Of a stretch of 64,000 nt of DNA, positions 29,478 to 38,823 are shown piece by piece; the stretch's first letter is position 1, and each line of letters begins with the position of its first letter. The DNA comes from Burkholderiales bacterium. GTDB lineage: Bacteria; Pseudomonadota; Gammaproteobacteria; Burkholderiales; UBA6910. The DNA lies in assembly GCA_026005015.1 (NCBI GenBank), contig BPKG01000003.1, positions 186,001-250,000 on the forward strand, given 5' to 3'. The notes under the pieces are model-generated. The model saw only the letters and a program-made list of their open reading frames with translations. It searched no databases and was not told where the DNA came from. A program made the translations under genes and the position numbers.

Positions 29478-30002
29478 ATGAATCCGCTTCTCGCCCGCGC
29501 CCGCTTGATCCGCCTCGCCGCCTTCGACGTGGACGGGGTGCTGAGCGACGGGCGGCTCTACTACGCGGAGGCCGGCGACGCGCTGAAGGCGTTCGGCACC
29601 CTGGACGGCCACGGGCTCAAGATGCTGGCCGCCACGGGGGTGCATCTCGCCGTCATCACTGCCCGCAGTTCCCGGCTGGTGGAGCAACGGGCACGCAACC
29701 TGGGGGTGGAATTCCTGTTCCAGGGCGTCGACGACAAGGCCTCGGTGCTGGAAAAGCTGCTGGGGGAAATGGGACTGGAAGGGCGGGAAGCGGCTTACAT
29801 GGGCGACGACGTGGTGGACCTGCCGGTGATGCGCCGTTGCGGACTGGCCATCACCGTGCCCGACGCGCCGGCCCTGGTCAGGCGGCACGCCCACTTCGTC
29901 ACCCGGGCGAAGGGCGGTCGCGGCGCGGTGCGCGAGGCCTGCGAGCTGATCATGTGGGCCCAAGGAACCTTGGACGGCGCTCTCGCGCCTTACCTGCGTT
30001 GA
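29478..30002 (+). CDS. kdsC: 3-deoxy-D-manno-octulosonate 8-phosphate phosphatase KdsC
   Basis: KdsC dephosphorylates KDO 8-phosphate in LPS core synthesis. The 174-residue HAD-family enzyme has the nucleophile motif AFDVDGVLSDG, the ITARSS motif and MGDDVVDLPVM for magnesium. The ATG at 29478 gives the usual length. kdsD, normally the gene before it, is not present here. It is followed 17 bases later by lptC. Confidence 0.95.
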   Translation: MNPLLARARLIRLAAFDVDGVLSDGRLYYAEAGDALKAFGTLDGHGLKMLAATGVHLAVITARSSRLVEQRARNLGVEFLFQGVDDKASVLEKLLGEMGLEGREAAYMGDDVVDLPVMRRCGLAITVPDAPALVRRHAHFVTRAKGGRGAVREACELIMWAQGTLDGALAPYLR

Positions 30003-30019
30003 GCGCCGCAACTCTCGCT

Positions 30020-30610
30020 GTGGATCACCTTCGCGCCCTGGATCGCCTGGCTTCCTTTTTTCCCCTGCTGCTCCTCGCGGCGCTGGCGGCCCTCACCTAC
30101 TGGCTGGACCGCGCGGTGCAGCCGCCGGCGCCGGACCTCACCGCCTCCCTGCGCCACGACCCGGACTTCATCGCCGAGGGCTTCTCCGCGGTGCAGCTCG
30201 GCCCAGACGGCCGCTCCCGCTACGTGATCACGGGCCGGCGGCTCATCCATTACCCGGACGACGACACGGCCCACGTGGAGGAGCCGCGGGTGCTGATCAC
30301 CGAGCCGGAGAAGCCCCCGGTGCACGTCTCCGCCCGCCGGGGAACGATCACCGCCGACGGCGAGCACGTGCACCTGATGGACGAGGTTCGCATCGAACGG
30401 GGCGGCGGCATCGAGGAAGGCGGGGCGGTGCTCACCACCAGCTACCTCCACATCCTCCCCGGCCAGGAGCTGGCGAGGACCGATCAGCCCGTGACGCTGG
30501 AGGACGCGAATACCGTGATCCACGGCGTTGGCTTAGAATTCGACCGGAAGACGCAGACCGTGACGATCCAGAGGATCAAAGGCCGCTATGCGCTGGCGAA
30601 CGGGCGTTGA
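30020..30610 (+). CDS. lptC: LPS export protein LptC
   Basis: LptC is the bitopic inner-membrane protein that passes LPS from LptB2FG to LptA. The 196-residue protein has one N-terminal helix (about residues 12-30) and a periplasmic beta-jellyroll with YVITGRRLIHYPDDDTAHVEEP. GTG start at 30020. The 3-prime end overlaps lptA by 23 bases, indicating coupling. Confidence 0.9.
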   Translation: MDHLRALDRLASFFPLLLLAALAALTYWLDRAVQPPAPDLTASLRHDPDFIAEGFSAVQLGPDGRSRYVITGRRLIHYPDDDTAHVEEPRVLITEPEKPPVHVSARRGTITADGEHVHLMDEVRIERGGGIEEGGAVLTTSYLHILPGQELARTDQPVTLEDANTVIHGVGLEFDRKTQTVTIQRIKGRYALANGR

Positions 30611-31181
30611 TCGGGCCGGGACGTGGCTTGCCCCGTTGCTCGCCGCGGCGGCGCTCGCCTGTGGAACCGCTCTTGCCCAGGCGCCGAAACCCGACCGGGA
30701 GCAGCCGGTCTACCTGGAGGCGGACAGCGGCACCTTCGACGACGCCAAGAAGACGGCGGTGTTCACCGGCAACGTGGTGCTTACCCAGGGCACCCTCACC
30801 ATCCGGGCCGACCGCCTGGTGGTGACCCAGAGCGCGGACGGTTTCCAGCGCGGTGTGGCCTACGGCGATCCCGCGTCTTTCCGCCAAAAGCGGGAGGGCA
30901 CCGACGAGTGGATCGAAGGCTGGGCCAAGCGCATGGAGTACGACAGCCGCACCGAGACCCTGGAGCTGTTCGAGGACGCGCGCATGCGCCGCGGCCAGGA
31001 CGAGGTGCGGGGAAGCTACATCTCCTACAGCGCCCAGACCGAGCTGTTCCGCGTGCTGGGATCCGCCAAGGGGGAGAACAAGGCGAGCGGCTCGTCGGGC
31101 CGGGTGCGCGCCGTGATCCAGCCGAAGAGCCGCGACCCCCAGGAGCGCGCGCAAGGCTCTGCCGGCGGCCGCCCGCGCTGA
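30588..31181 (+). CDS. lptA: LPS transport periplasmic protein LptA
   Basis: LptA polymerises into the periplasmic bridge for LPS. It has a signal peptide ([19 protein letters not shown]) and an OstA/LptA domain with [20 protein letters not shown] and [16 protein letters not shown]. The 197 residues are normal. The charged C-terminal tail is variable in the family. The start lies inside the end of lptC. Confidence 0.93.
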   Translation: MRWRTGVDRAGTWLAPLLAAAALACGTALAQAPKPDREQPVYLEADSGTFDDAKKTAVFTGNVVLTQGTLTIRADRLVVTQSADGFQRGVAYGDPASFRQKREGTDEWIEGWAKRMEYDSRTETLELFEDARMRRGQDEVRGSYISYSAQTELFRVLGSAKGENKASGSSGRVRAVIQPKSRDPQERAQGSAGGRPR

Positions 31182-31231
31182 AGCCCGTTCCCTTCCGCCC
31201 GCCGCAACATACGATCTCGATGGGATACGCC

Positions 31232-31954
31232 ATGAGCACCCTCAGGGTCGAGCGACTGGAAAAACGCTACCGCTCCCGCACGGTGGTCAAGGACGTCTCC
31301 CTGGAGGTGGCGAGCGGCGAGGTGGTGGGCCTGCTGGGACCCAACGGGGCGGGGAAGACCACCTGCTTCTACATGATGGTGGGGCTGGTGCCCCTCACCC
31401 GAGGCCGCATCTTCCTGGACGACCGGGAGCTCAGCCACATGCCGATCCACCGCCGCGCCCGGCTGGGGCTCTCCTACCTCCCCCAGGAGGCCTCCATCTT
31501 CCGGCGCCTCAACGTGGCCGACAACATCCGGGCGGTGCTGGAGCTGCACACCGACGATCCCGACGAGGTGGAAAACGAGCTGGAGGACCTGCTCCACGAG
31601 CTGCACATCACCCACCTGCGCGAAAGCCCCGCCGTGAGCCTCTCCGGCGGCGAGCGCCGGCGCGTAGAGATCGCCCGGGCGCTGGCCAGCCGCCCGCGCT
31701 TCATCCTGCTCGACGAGCCCTTCGCCGGCGTCGATCCCATCGCCGTGCTCGACATCCAGAAGATCGTGGGCTTCCTGAAGGAGCGAAGCATCGGCATCCT
31801 GATTACCGACCACAACGTGCGCGAAACCCTGGGGATCTGCGACCGGGCCTATATCATCAACGAGGGGCTGGTCCTAGCCAACGGCAAACCGGAGGAAATC
31901 ATTTATAATGAGAGCGTTCGCAAGGTCTATCTGGGCGAGAATTTCAGACTATAA
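31232..31954 (+). CDS. lptB: LPS export ABC ATPase LptB
   Basis: LptB powers extraction of LPS from the inner membrane with LptF and LptG. The 240-residue protein has Walker [10 protein letters not shown], signature [15 protein letters not shown], Walker [14 protein letters not shown] and the switch region ITDHNVRET. The ATG at 31232 ([13 protein letters not shown]) gives the usual N-terminus; an in-frame ATG four codons earlier is possible. It lies between lptA and rpoN, the conserved order. Confidence 0.96.
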   Translation: MSTLRVERLEKRYRSRTVVKDVSLEVASGEVVGLLGPNGAGKTTCFYMMVGLVPLTRGRIFLDDRELSHMPIHRRARLGLSYLPQEASIFRRLNVADNIRAVLELHTDDPDEVENELEDLLHELHITHLRESPAVSLSGGERRRVEIARALASRPRFILLDEPFAGVDPIAVLDIQKIVGFLKERSIGILITDHNVRETLGICDRAYIINEGLVLANGKPEEIIYNESVRKVYLGENFRL

Positions 31955-32008
31955 ATCATGGCGTTAAGCCAATAGAGCAACTTTCATTCCGCACCCCGTC
32001 CCGGCCCC

Positions 32009-33445
32009 ATGAAGCCTTCCCTGCAGCTTAAGCTGACGCAGCACCTCGCGCTGACGCCCCAGTTGCAGCAGTCCATTCGGCTCCTCCAGCTCTCCACTCT
32101 GGAGCTGAACCAGGAGGTGGAGCGCATCCTGCAGGAAAACCCCTTGCTCGAACGGGAGGAGGACGAAGAGTCGCCGCCCGCGTTTTCTTCCGAGCGCGCG
32201 GAGCCCCGTATCGAGTCCCTGGACGCGCCGGCGCCCGGCGCGGGGGCGGAGGCGCCGGAGGCGGGCAGCACCCCGGATTCGGGCTGGATCGAGGACGAGG
32301 GCTCCTACCACGGTTCCCGGGACGACGGCGAGGACATGGGCTATCCCCAGCTCGCCGCCGACACCCCCACCTTGCGTGAGCACTTGTACTGGCAGTTGAG
32401 CCTCACCCAGCTTTCCGAGCGCGACCGCAGGCTCACCCAGCTCCTGGTGGACGCCCTGGACGACGACGGCTACCTCACCCAGGACCTGGACGAGCTCCTG
32501 GCGCTGCTGCCCCCGGAGCTGGGCGTGGAACGGGACGAGCTGGCGATCGCCCTGAGGCACCTGCAGAGCCTAGACCCCCCGGGCGTCGGCGCGCGCAACC
32601 TCAAGGAGTGCCTGTTGCTGCAGTTGAAGGCCCTCCCGGAGGACACGCCCCGCCTGAAAGAGGCGCTCGCGGTGGTGGAAAACCACCTGGAAACGCTGGC
32701 GGCCCGGGACTACAACAAGCTGAAGCGCCTCCTCGGCTGCGACGACGCCTGCCTCAAGCAGGTGCAGACCCTGATTACGCGGCTCAACCCGCGGCCGGGC
32801 TCGGACTTCGCCCAGGTCGAGACCCGCTACGTGGTGCCGGACGTGATCGTCAAGAAGGTGAAAGGGGTCTGGGTCGCGAGCTTGAACCCCGAGGCGATGC
32901 CGAAGCTGCGCATCAACCGCATGTACGCCGACATCCTGAGCCGCAACCGGGACGCGAGCCACCAGCAGCTCGCAGCCCAGCTCCAGGAGGCGAAGTGGCT
33001 GATCAAGAATGTGCAGCAGCGCTTCGACACCATCCTGCGGGTCTCCCAGGCCATCGTGGACCGCCAGCGGCACTTCTTCGAGCACGGCGAGGTGGCCATG
33101 CGCCCGCTGGTACTGCGGGAGATCGCCGAGACGCTGGGGCTGCACGAGTCCACCGTGTCGCGGGTGACCTCCCAGAAGTACATGCTCACCCCGCGGGGCA
33201 CCTTCGAGCTCAAGTACTTCTTCGGCAGCCACGTACAGACGGAAGCGGGCGGCGCCTGTTCCGCCACCGCCATCCGCGCCCTCATCAAGCAACTGGTGAG
33301 CGCGGAGGATTCCCGGCGCCCCCTCTCCGACAGCCAGATTTCCGAGATTCTCGGCCAGCAGGGCATCATGGTGGCGCGCCGCACCGTCGCCAAGTACCGC
33401 GAATCCATGCAGATCCTTCCGGCGAACCTGCGCAAATCCCTTTGA
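32009..33445 (+). CDS. rpoN: RNA polymerase sigma-54 factor RpoN
   Basis: The 478-residue sigma factor has the Gln/Leu-rich activator-contact region I ([20 protein letters not shown]), an acidic region II and the core-binding domain. The helix-turn-helix reads [15 protein letters not shown], and the RpoN box is [10 protein letters not shown]. It directs transcription from -24/-12 promoters such as the one before the pilin gene in this window. Gene order lptB-rpoN-hpf-ptsN is conserved. Confidence 0.97.
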   Translation: MKPSLQLKLTQHLALTPQLQQSIRLLQLSTLELNQEVERILQENPLLEREEDEESPPAFSSERAEPRIESLDAPAPGAGAEAPEAGSTPDSGWIEDEGSYHGSRDDGEDMGYPQLAADTPTLREHLYWQLSLTQLSERDRRLTQLLVDALDDDGYLTQDLDELLALLPPELGVERDELAIALRHLQSLDPPGVGARNLKECLLLQLKALPEDTPRLKEALAVVENHLETLAARDYNKLKRLLGCDDACLKQVQTLITRLNPRPGSDFAQVETRYVVPDVIVKKVKGVWVASLNPEAMPKLRINRMYADILSRNRDASHQQLAAQLQEAKWLIKNVQQRFDTILRVSQAIVDRQRHFFEHGEVAMRPLVLREIAETLGLHESTVSRVTSQKYMLTPRGTFELKYFFGSHVQTEAGGACSATAIRALIKQLVSAEDSRRPLSDSQISEILGQQGIMVARRTVAKYRESMQILPANLRKSL

Positions 33446-33458
33446 CAGAGGAGACGCC

Positions 33459-33782
33459 ATGAACCTCACCGTGACCGGACATCACATCGACGTGACGCCG
33501 GCGATCCGCGATTACCTGACCTCGAAGCTCGCGCGGGTCACCCGGCACTTCGACCACGTGATCGACGTGACCGTGATCCTCTCGGTGGAAAAAGCGAGCC
33601 ACAAGGCGGAGGCCACCGTGCGCGTGCGCGGCAAGGACCTCTTCGCCGAGGCCGACGACGCGGACATGTACGCCGCCATCGACAGCCTAGCGGACAAGCT
33701 CGACCGCACCGTGCTGCGGCACAAGGAAAAGCAGGTCGACCGGCGCAACGGCGCGAGCCTGAAGCAAATGTCCAGTGAATAG
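33459..33782 (+). CDS. hpf: Ribosome hibernation promoting factor, short form
   Basis: The 107-residue protein matches short HPF/RaiA (MNLTVTGHHIDVTPAIRDYL opening and ATVRVRGKDLFAEADDADMYAAID). It binds the 30S decoding region and inactivates ribosomes in stationary phase. It lies 13 bases after rpoN behind a GAGGAG ribosome site and is likely co-transcribed. Confidence 0.93.
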   Translation: MNLTVTGHHIDVTPAIRDYLTSKLARVTRHFDHVIDVTVILSVEKASHKAEATVRVRGKDLFAEADDADMYAAIDSLADKLDRTVLRHKEKQVDRRNGASLKQMSSE

Positions 33783-33830
33783 GAAGCCGTGGAGACCGTC
33801 TTGGACGGCCCGCGGAAAGGGACCCGCGCT

Positions 33831-33879
33831 GCCCGGGCGCCGGCAGGCCCCCGCGCCCGCCGGGCCGCGATCTTTTTTT
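33831..33879 (+). terminator. Rho-independent terminator after hpf
   Basis: A GC-rich hairpin with arms GCCCGGGCGC and GCGCCCGCCGGGC (33831-33865, one bulge) is followed by a run of seven T at 33873-33879. It lies between hpf and ptsN and may only partly stop transcription, since ptsN starts 12 bases later. Confidence 0.5.
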
Positions 33880-33890
33880 GACGACGCACC

Positions 33891-34376
33891 ATGAACCTGA
33901 TCGCCAAGCTGCTCCCCGAATCCCACATCCTCCTCGACCTGGAGTGCGCCAGCAAGAAGCGCGTCTTCGAGCAGGTGGGGCTGCTGTTCGAGAACCAGAT
34001 GCACATCGCCCGCAGCCTCTGTTTCGACTGCCTGTTCGCGCGCGAGAAGCTCGGCTCCACCGGCTTGGGCCAGGGAGTGGCTATCCCCCACGGGCGCATC
34101 AAGGGCCTCAAGGAGGCAGTGGGCGCGTTCGTGCGCGTGCGCGATCCCATCGCCTTCGATGCCCCGGACAACAAGCCCGTGCAGCTCATCTTCGTGCTGC
34201 TGGTGCCGGAGCGGGCCACCGACCAGCACCTGCAGATCCTCTCCGAGCTGGCGCAGATGTTCAGCGACAAGTCGTTCCGGGAGAGGCTGCTCGCGGCCAA
34301 GACCCCCCACGACGTGCATCTGCTGTTCGAAAACTGGGAGCCGCATGCCCCGAGTCAGCGTAGCGCGGCTGTTTGA
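33891..34376 (+). CDS. ptsN: PTS IIA-like nitrogen regulatory protein PtsN
   Basis: EIIA-Ntr is a phospho-carrier of the nitrogen PTS and regulates potassium and stress responses. The 161-residue protein has the PTS-EIIA type 2 fold with the phosphorylated histidine His67 in GVAIPHGRI. It precedes hprK, which it overlaps by 32 bases. This is the usual betaproteobacterial arrangement. Confidence 0.94.
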   Translation: MNLIAKLLPESHILLDLECASKKRVFEQVGLLFENQMHIARSLCFDCLFAREKLGSTGLGQGVAIPHGRIKGLKEAVGAFVRVRDPIAFDAPDNKPVQLIFVLLVPERATDQHLQILSELAQMFSDKSFRERLLAAKTPHDVHLLFENWEPHAPSQRSAAV

Positions 34377-35295
34377 GGACAACCGGGAAAAACTGGCCCT
34401 GCGCTGGGTCGCGGGACGGGAAGGCGCGTCCAAGTTCCTCGACTCGGAGGCGATCCTGCACTCCACCAAAGGCCTGATCGGCCACCTCAACTTCATCCAT
34501 CCCAACTGGATCCAGGTGCTCTCCACCTCGGAGACGGACTACATCTCCCACCTGGACGCGGCGCCCCTGCACCAGTTGTTCGAGACGGGAACGGTGTGCT
34601 TCATCGTGGCAGGCGACGAAAAGCCGCCGGAGATCTTGAAGAGGCTCGCCGACGAGACCGCCACGCCGCTCCTCGCCTCGCCCCAGGCGAGCCTGGAGCT
34701 CATGTGGCTGCTGCGGCATTACCTGCACAAGGCCCTCGCCCCGTCCGTGTCCATGCACGGCGTGTTCCTCGACGTGCTGGGCATGGGGGTGCTGATCACG
34801 GGAGACTCGGGCGTGGGCAAGAGCGAGCTGGGCCTGGAGCTCATCTCCCGCGGCAGCGGGCTGGTGGCCGACGATATCGTGGAGATCTACCGGGTGGCGC
34901 CCGAGACGCTAGAGGGGCGCTGCCCGCCCCTGCTGCGGGACTTTCTCGAGGTGCGCGGCCTCGGGGTCCTCAACATCCGCACCATCTTCGGCGAGACCTC
35001 GGTGCGCCCGAAAATGAACCTGAAGCTCATCGTCCACCTGGAACGGCCCGCCGGCACCGACCTCGCCTCCATGGAGCGGCTGCCCTTGGAGGCGAGCTTC
35101 GAGGAGGTGCTGGGCGTTCCCGTGCGGCGGGTGAACATCCCCGTCGCCGCCGGGAGGAACCTCGCCGTGCTGGTGGAAGCGGCGGTGCGCAACACCATCC
35201 TGCAGTTGCGCGGCTACGACAGCACGCGGGAGTTCATCCGCCGCCACGAGCGCCACATGACGAACGAGGGCGCTCCGCCGGAAGCGGACGATTGA
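34345..35295 (+). CDS. hprK: HPr kinase/phosphorylase
   Basis: HprK phosphorylates and dephosphorylates HPr on serine. The 316-residue protein has an N-terminal HprK domain, a P-loop GDSGVGKSE and the family signature EVRGLGVLNIRTIFG. ATG at 34345 within the end of ptsN. No transport PTS is in the window, so it probably acts in the regulatory PTS-Ntr system. Confidence 0.95.
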   Translation: MPRVSVARLFEDNREKLALRWVAGREGASKFLDSEAILHSTKGLIGHLNFIHPNWIQVLSTSETDYISHLDAAPLHQLFETGTVCFIVAGDEKPPEILKRLADETATPLLASPQASLELMWLLRHYLHKALAPSVSMHGVFLDVLGMGVLITGDSGVGKSELGLELISRGSGLVADDIVEIYRVAPETLEGRCPPLLRDFLEVRGLGVLNIRTIFGETSVRPKMNLKLIVHLERPAGTDLASMERLPLEASFEEVLGVPVRRVNIPVAAGRNLAVLVEAAVRNTILQLRGYDSTREFIRRHERHMTNEGAPPEADD

Positions 35296-35346
35296 GGCCG
35301 AGGGGCGGACGCCCGAGCCTGCCGAGCGCCCTCTTCCGGCTTCGCC

Positions 35347-36195
35347 ATGGCCCGGCCCATGCAGATCATTTTCATCAGCGGCCTCTCCGGATCGGGCAAG
35401 AGCATCGCCCTCAAGGTGCTCGAGGACGCCGGCTACTACTGCGTGGACAACCTCCCCGTGCGGCTCCTTCCCGAGACGGCCGCCTACTTCGAGCGCCACG
35501 GTTACGCCCGGGCGGCCGTTTCCATCGACGCGAGGAGCGGCGACGGCCTGGAGCTGCTGCCCGCCCAGATCGCGGCCCTGCGGGCGCGGGGGGTGGACGC
35601 GCGCCTGCTGTTTCTCGAGGCGAACACGGAAACCCTGGTCCAGCGCTTCTCCGAGACGCGGCGGCGCCACCCGCTCGCCACCGGCGAGCTCACCCTTCCC
35701 GAGTGCATCGAGCGGGAGCGGGAGCTGCTGGCCGACATCGCCGACGGCGCCCACCGCATCGACACCAGCGAGCTTTCGCCCAACACGCTGCGCAGTTGGG
35801 TGAAGGACTTCATCCACATCGACCGCTCGCGGCTGACGCTGCTGTTCCAGTCCTTCGGCTTCAAGCACGGCATCCCCCTGGACGCGGACCTGGTGTTCGA
35901 CGTGCGCTGCCTGCCCAACCCCCATTACGATCCGCGGCTGCGGCCCCTGACGGGCAAGGACCCGGAAGTGATCGCGTTCCTCGAAAGCATCCCCAACGTG
36001 GCGCGCATGCTCGCCGACATCCACGCTTTCGTCTCCAACTGGCTTCCCTGCTTCATCCAGGACAACCGCAGCTACCTGACCGTAGCCCTGGGCTGCACCG
36101 GCGGCCAGCACCGTTCGGTGTACATGGTGGAGCGCCTCGCCGCCCATTTTCGCGCCGAATACCAGGTGCTGGTGCGCCACCGGGAGCTTTCCTGA
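35347..36195 (+). CDS. rapZ: RNase adapter protein RapZ
   Basis: The 282-residue protein has a P-loop GLSGSGKS near residue 12 and the conserved [12 protein letters not shown] and [14 protein letters not shown] motifs of RapZ (YvcJ family). In Escherichia coli it binds the sRNA GlmZ and recruits RNase E to control glucosamine 6-phosphate synthesis; other bacteria use it more generally. It follows hprK by about 50 bases. Confidence 0.95.
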   Translation: MARPMQIIFISGLSGSGKSIALKVLEDAGYYCVDNLPVRLLPETAAYFERHGYARAAVSIDARSGDGLELLPAQIAALRARGVDARLLFLEANTETLVQRFSETRRRHPLATGELTLPECIERERELLADIADGAHRIDTSELSPNTLRSWVKDFIHIDRSRLTLLFQSFGFKHGIPLDADLVFDVRCLPNPHYDPRLRPLTGKDPEVIAFLESIPNVARMLADIHAFVSNWLPCFIQDNRSYLTVALGCTGGQHRSVYMVERLAAHFRAEYQVLVRHRELS

Positions 36196-36214
36196 CTCGT
36201 GCTAAAGTAGCCAG

Positions 36215-36610
36215 ATGCCTCGGCGCATTCGTTCCGTGCCCTTCGGGCTGCCGGTGAAAGCGGGCGACGTCCTGGTGCTCGCCGCCGCCGCGGCCCTCAC
36301 CGCGCTCCTCGCCCTGCATGCCTGGCGGCCCGGGGCGGCCGAGCGGGCCCTGGTCCGGGCGGGGGGACAGGTGTTCGCCGAGCTGGATCTCCACCGGGAT
36401 CGGGTAATGAGCGTCCCCGGACCCCTGGGCGAGACCCGCATACGGGTGGCCGAAGGCCGGGTGCGGGTGGAAGCCGACCCGAGCCCCCTCCAGCTTTGCG
36501 TCAAGCGGGGCTGGCTGACCCACCCCGGCGACGTGGCGGTGTGCCTGCCCAACCAGGTGAGCGTGGAGCTGGCGGGCGCGACCCGACGTTATGACTCCCT
36601 CGCCTATTGA
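36215..36610 (+). CDS. NusG domain II-containing protein
   Basis: The 131-residue protein has one N-terminal hydrophobic helix (about residues 20-38) and a NusG-domain-II-like beta domain with CVKRGWLTHPGDVAVCLPNQVSVEL. It is probably exported or membrane-anchored. Genes of this type commonly sit next to a Gx-transporter gene, as here, and are linked to respiratory flavoprotein or quinone functions only by context. Confidence 0.82.
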   Translation: MPRRIRSVPFGLPVKAGDVLVLAAAAALTALLALHAWRPGAAERALVRAGGQVFAELDLHRDRVMSVPGPLGETRIRVAEGRVRVEADPSPLQLCVKRGWLTHPGDVAVCLPNQVSVELAGATRRYDSLAY

Positions 36611-37148
36611 GCTTCCGGTCACCGCGGAGGATCGCCGCCTCGCCCGGCTCGCCGCCTGGGCCCTGGGCCTGGCGCTGGTGGACGCCGCCATCCCCACCCC
36701 GATCCCCGGCGTGAAGCCGGGGCTCGCCAACATCGTGGTGCTGGTGGTGCTGGCGCGTTACGGGTTCGCCACCGCGGCCTGGGTGTCCCTGCTGCGGGTG
36801 GTGGCGGCGGCGATCGCCTTCGGCAGCTTCTTCACCCCGGGCTTCTTCCTGAGCCTGGCCGGCGCCAGCGCGAGCCTCGGGGCTCTGGCCCTGGCCTGCC
36901 GGCTGCCCCGGACCTGGTTCGGCCCGGTGTCCCACAGCGTGATCGCCGCGCTTGCCCACGTGGCGGGCCAGCTCGCCCTGGCCGCGGCTTGGCTCCTGCC
37001 GGCAACCGCGGTGCTCAAGCTCTCGCCGGTGTTCGCCCTGGCCGCCCTCGTCTTCGGCACCGTGAACGGATTGGTGGCCGCGCGGCTGCTCGCGAGCGCC
37101 GGAGAGCCGGACCCGGTCCTCCCATCGTCTGCCGCGGAGGCCCGGTGA
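36591..37148 (+). CDS. Gx transporter family membrane protein
   Basis: The 185-residue protein has about five transmembrane helices and the signature TPIPGVKPGLANIVVLVVLA of the Gx transporter (HepS component I-like) family. The substrate is unknown. It overlaps the upstream NusG-domain-II gene by 20 bases and ubiX by four, so the three are translated together. Confidence 0.85.
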   Translation: MTPSPIELPVTAEDRRLARLAAWALGLALVDAAIPTPIPGVKPGLANIVVLVVLARYGFATAAWVSLLRVVAAAIAFGSFFTPGFFLSLAGASASLGALALACRLPRTWFGPVSHSVIAALAHVAGQLALAAAWLLPATAVLKLSPVFALAALVFGTVNGLVAARLLASAGEPDPVLPSSAAEAR

Positions 37149-37759
37149 AGACGGTCACCCTGGCCTTCACCGGGGCCTCGGGCATGCCCTACGGGGTGAG
37201 GCTCCTGGAATGCCTGATCGGCGCCGGGGTGCAGGTGTATTTGATCTATTCCCAGGTGGCCCAGGTGGTGGCGCGCCAGGAGATGGACCTCGGCCTGCCC
37301 GGCCGGGCCGCGGAAGCCCAAGCCTGGCTTTCCGAGCGCTTCCGCGCCCAGCCGGAGCAATTGCGGGTGTTCGGGCGGGAGGAATGGTTCGCCCCCGTCG
37401 CTTCCGGGTCCAACCCGGCCGATGCCATGGTCATCTGCCCCTGCACCATGGGGACCCTTGCCGCCGTCGCCGCGGGCCTGGCGGAGAACCTGATCCAGCG
37501 CGCCGCCGACGTGATGCTCAAGGAGCGCCGCCCTCTCATCCTGGTGCCCCGGGAGACGCCCCTATCGGCGATCCACCTGGAAAACATGCTGAAGCTCGCC
37601 CGAGCCGGGGCGGTCATCCTTCCCGCGAACCCGGGCTTCTATCACCGGCCCGCTACGGTGGACGCCCTGGTGGATTTCGTTGTGGCCCGGGTGCTGGACC
37701 ACCTGGGCGTGGCGAATACCCTGATCGCCCGCTGGGGAACGCCGCCCGAAGGCGTTTGA
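37145..37759 (+). CDS. ubiX: Flavin prenyltransferase UbiX
   Basis: UbiX makes prenylated FMN from FMN and dimethylallyl phosphate for the UbiD decarboxylase of ubiquinone synthesis. The 204-residue protein starts with GTG at 37145 and has the flavin motif FTGASGMPYGVRLLE. The catalytic stretch reads RRPLILVPRETPLSAIHLENML. Length is slightly above the usual 190. UbiD is not in the window. Confidence 0.94.
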   Translation: MKTVTLAFTGASGMPYGVRLLECLIGAGVQVYLIYSQVAQVVARQEMDLGLPGRAAEAQAWLSERFRAQPEQLRVFGREEWFAPVASGSNPADAMVICPCTMGTLAAVAAGLAENLIQRAADVMLKERRPLILVPRETPLSAIHLENMLKLARAGAVILPANPGFYHRPATVDALVDFVVARVLDHLGVANTLIARWGTPPEGV

Positions 37760-37793
37760 TGGGCCGCGGCCCCGCGAAGTGGCAGGGCCCGGG

Positions 37794-38591
37794 CTATTCC
37801 TCGCCGAAGTAACCCGGAAAATCCCGCGCGTAGCAGGGCGGCGACGCCTGCTCTTCCTCCCAGAGGGACGGGTCGACCTGCGGCAGCCCCCGGGCCCGGG
37901 CCAAAGCCGCGAAGTGGGCCCGGGCCGTGGGCCCGTCGACGAACCGAACTCCCTCCTCGTCCACCAGGCGCACCCCCGCCTCCGTCACGATGAAATCCAT
38001 GGGGATGTCGTGGGGCTGGGGGCGCAAGTCCGGCAGCCGCTGCATCTCGTAGGCCACCGCGACGGCGATGGGCCGCGGCCGGGCGGCGGCCAGAGTGCGG
38101 TCAAAGTAGCCGCCGCCGTAGCCCAGGCGATAACCCCGGTCGTCGAAGGCCACGGGAGGCACGAAGACCACGTGGGGGGTGACCACCGGGGTGCCCACCG
38201 GCACCGGAATGCCAAACACCTCAGCCCGGGTGGGCGCCCCGGGCCACCAGACCCGGAATTCCAAGGGGCCCCGCTTGTCCACTACGGCGGGTAGCGCCGT
38301 GACCGCGCCCCGGCGACGGAAAGTGCGGGCCGGAAAACGGGCGTCGTACTCCCCCTTGTACGGCCAGCACAGGCCCACGAGCCACCCCTGGCCGACGGGG
38401 AACGTCTCCTCGATGAGCCGGGTGATGGCGGCTTGGCAGCGGCTGCGAATCGCCGGGTCCAGGCGGGCGCGCCGGGCGATCAGGATCGGGCGAAGCTGCC
38501 GCCGCCAGGCCGCCACCGCCCCGGGCGATGGCGAGCGCCCAGCAGGCGACGGTGGCAAAACATCGGTCTCAGCAGGGTCTTGTGGCATCAT
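37794..38591 (-). CDS. 5-formyltetrahydrofolate cyclo-ligase
   Basis: This enzyme converts 5-formyl-THF to methenyl-THF with ATP. The 265-residue protein has the family motif RLGYGGGYFDRTL and the N-terminal KGEYDAR region. It is longer than typical (about 190-200) because of an N-terminal extension of about 25 residues and a C-terminal tail. Two adjacent ATG codons (38591 and 38588) can serve as start. It converges with ubiX. Confidence 0.9.
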   Translation of the reverse strand: MMPQDPAETDVLPPSPAGRSPSPGAVAAWRRQLRPILIARRARLDPAIRSRCQAAITRLIEETFPVGQGWLVGLCWPYKGEYDARFPARTFRRRGAVTALPAVVDKRGPLEFRVWWPGAPTRAEVFGIPVPVGTPVVTPHVVFVPPVAFDDRGYRLGYGGGYFDRTLAAARPRPIAVAVAYEMQRLPDLRPQPHDIPMDFIVTEAGVRLVDEEGVRFVDGPTARAHFAALARARGLPQVDPSLWEEEQASPPCYARDFPGYFGEE

Positions 38592-38644
38592 AAGATTCCG
38601 GTGGCGAGCCGCTGGCGCAAGCTCGAAAGCTCCAAAAAAATTGA

Positions 38645-38650
38645 AGTATA
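38645..38650 (-). promoter_or_regulatory. Candidate -10 element for the cyclo-ligase gene
   Basis: On the minus strand this reads TATACT, 54 bases before the start codon, with only a weak -35 (TTCGGG, 18 bases away). An AT-rich patch surrounds it. In many proteobacteria 6S RNA precedes this gene, but I could not recognise it here. Confidence 0.4.
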
Positions 38651-38823
38651 GCCCCATGGGCTCGGAAACCCGAACCCGCCGCCCAGGGCGCGCGTCCAAC
38701 GAATGAACGCCCGGAGCATCCTGCTCGACGGGGCGCTCCATCCGATTCCGGTCCCACCGCTCGGCGGCGGGGAATAAGTCGAGCCTCAGCCGAGTATTAA
38801 AAGGGCTTCGAGAGGAGGAAACG

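Noticed and set aside
38592-38823. 6S RNA upstream of the 5-formyl-THF cyclo-ligase gene
   Set aside because: The position is right for 6S RNA, but I could not find matching closing stems and a central bubble. A covariance-model search (Rfam 6S) would decide.
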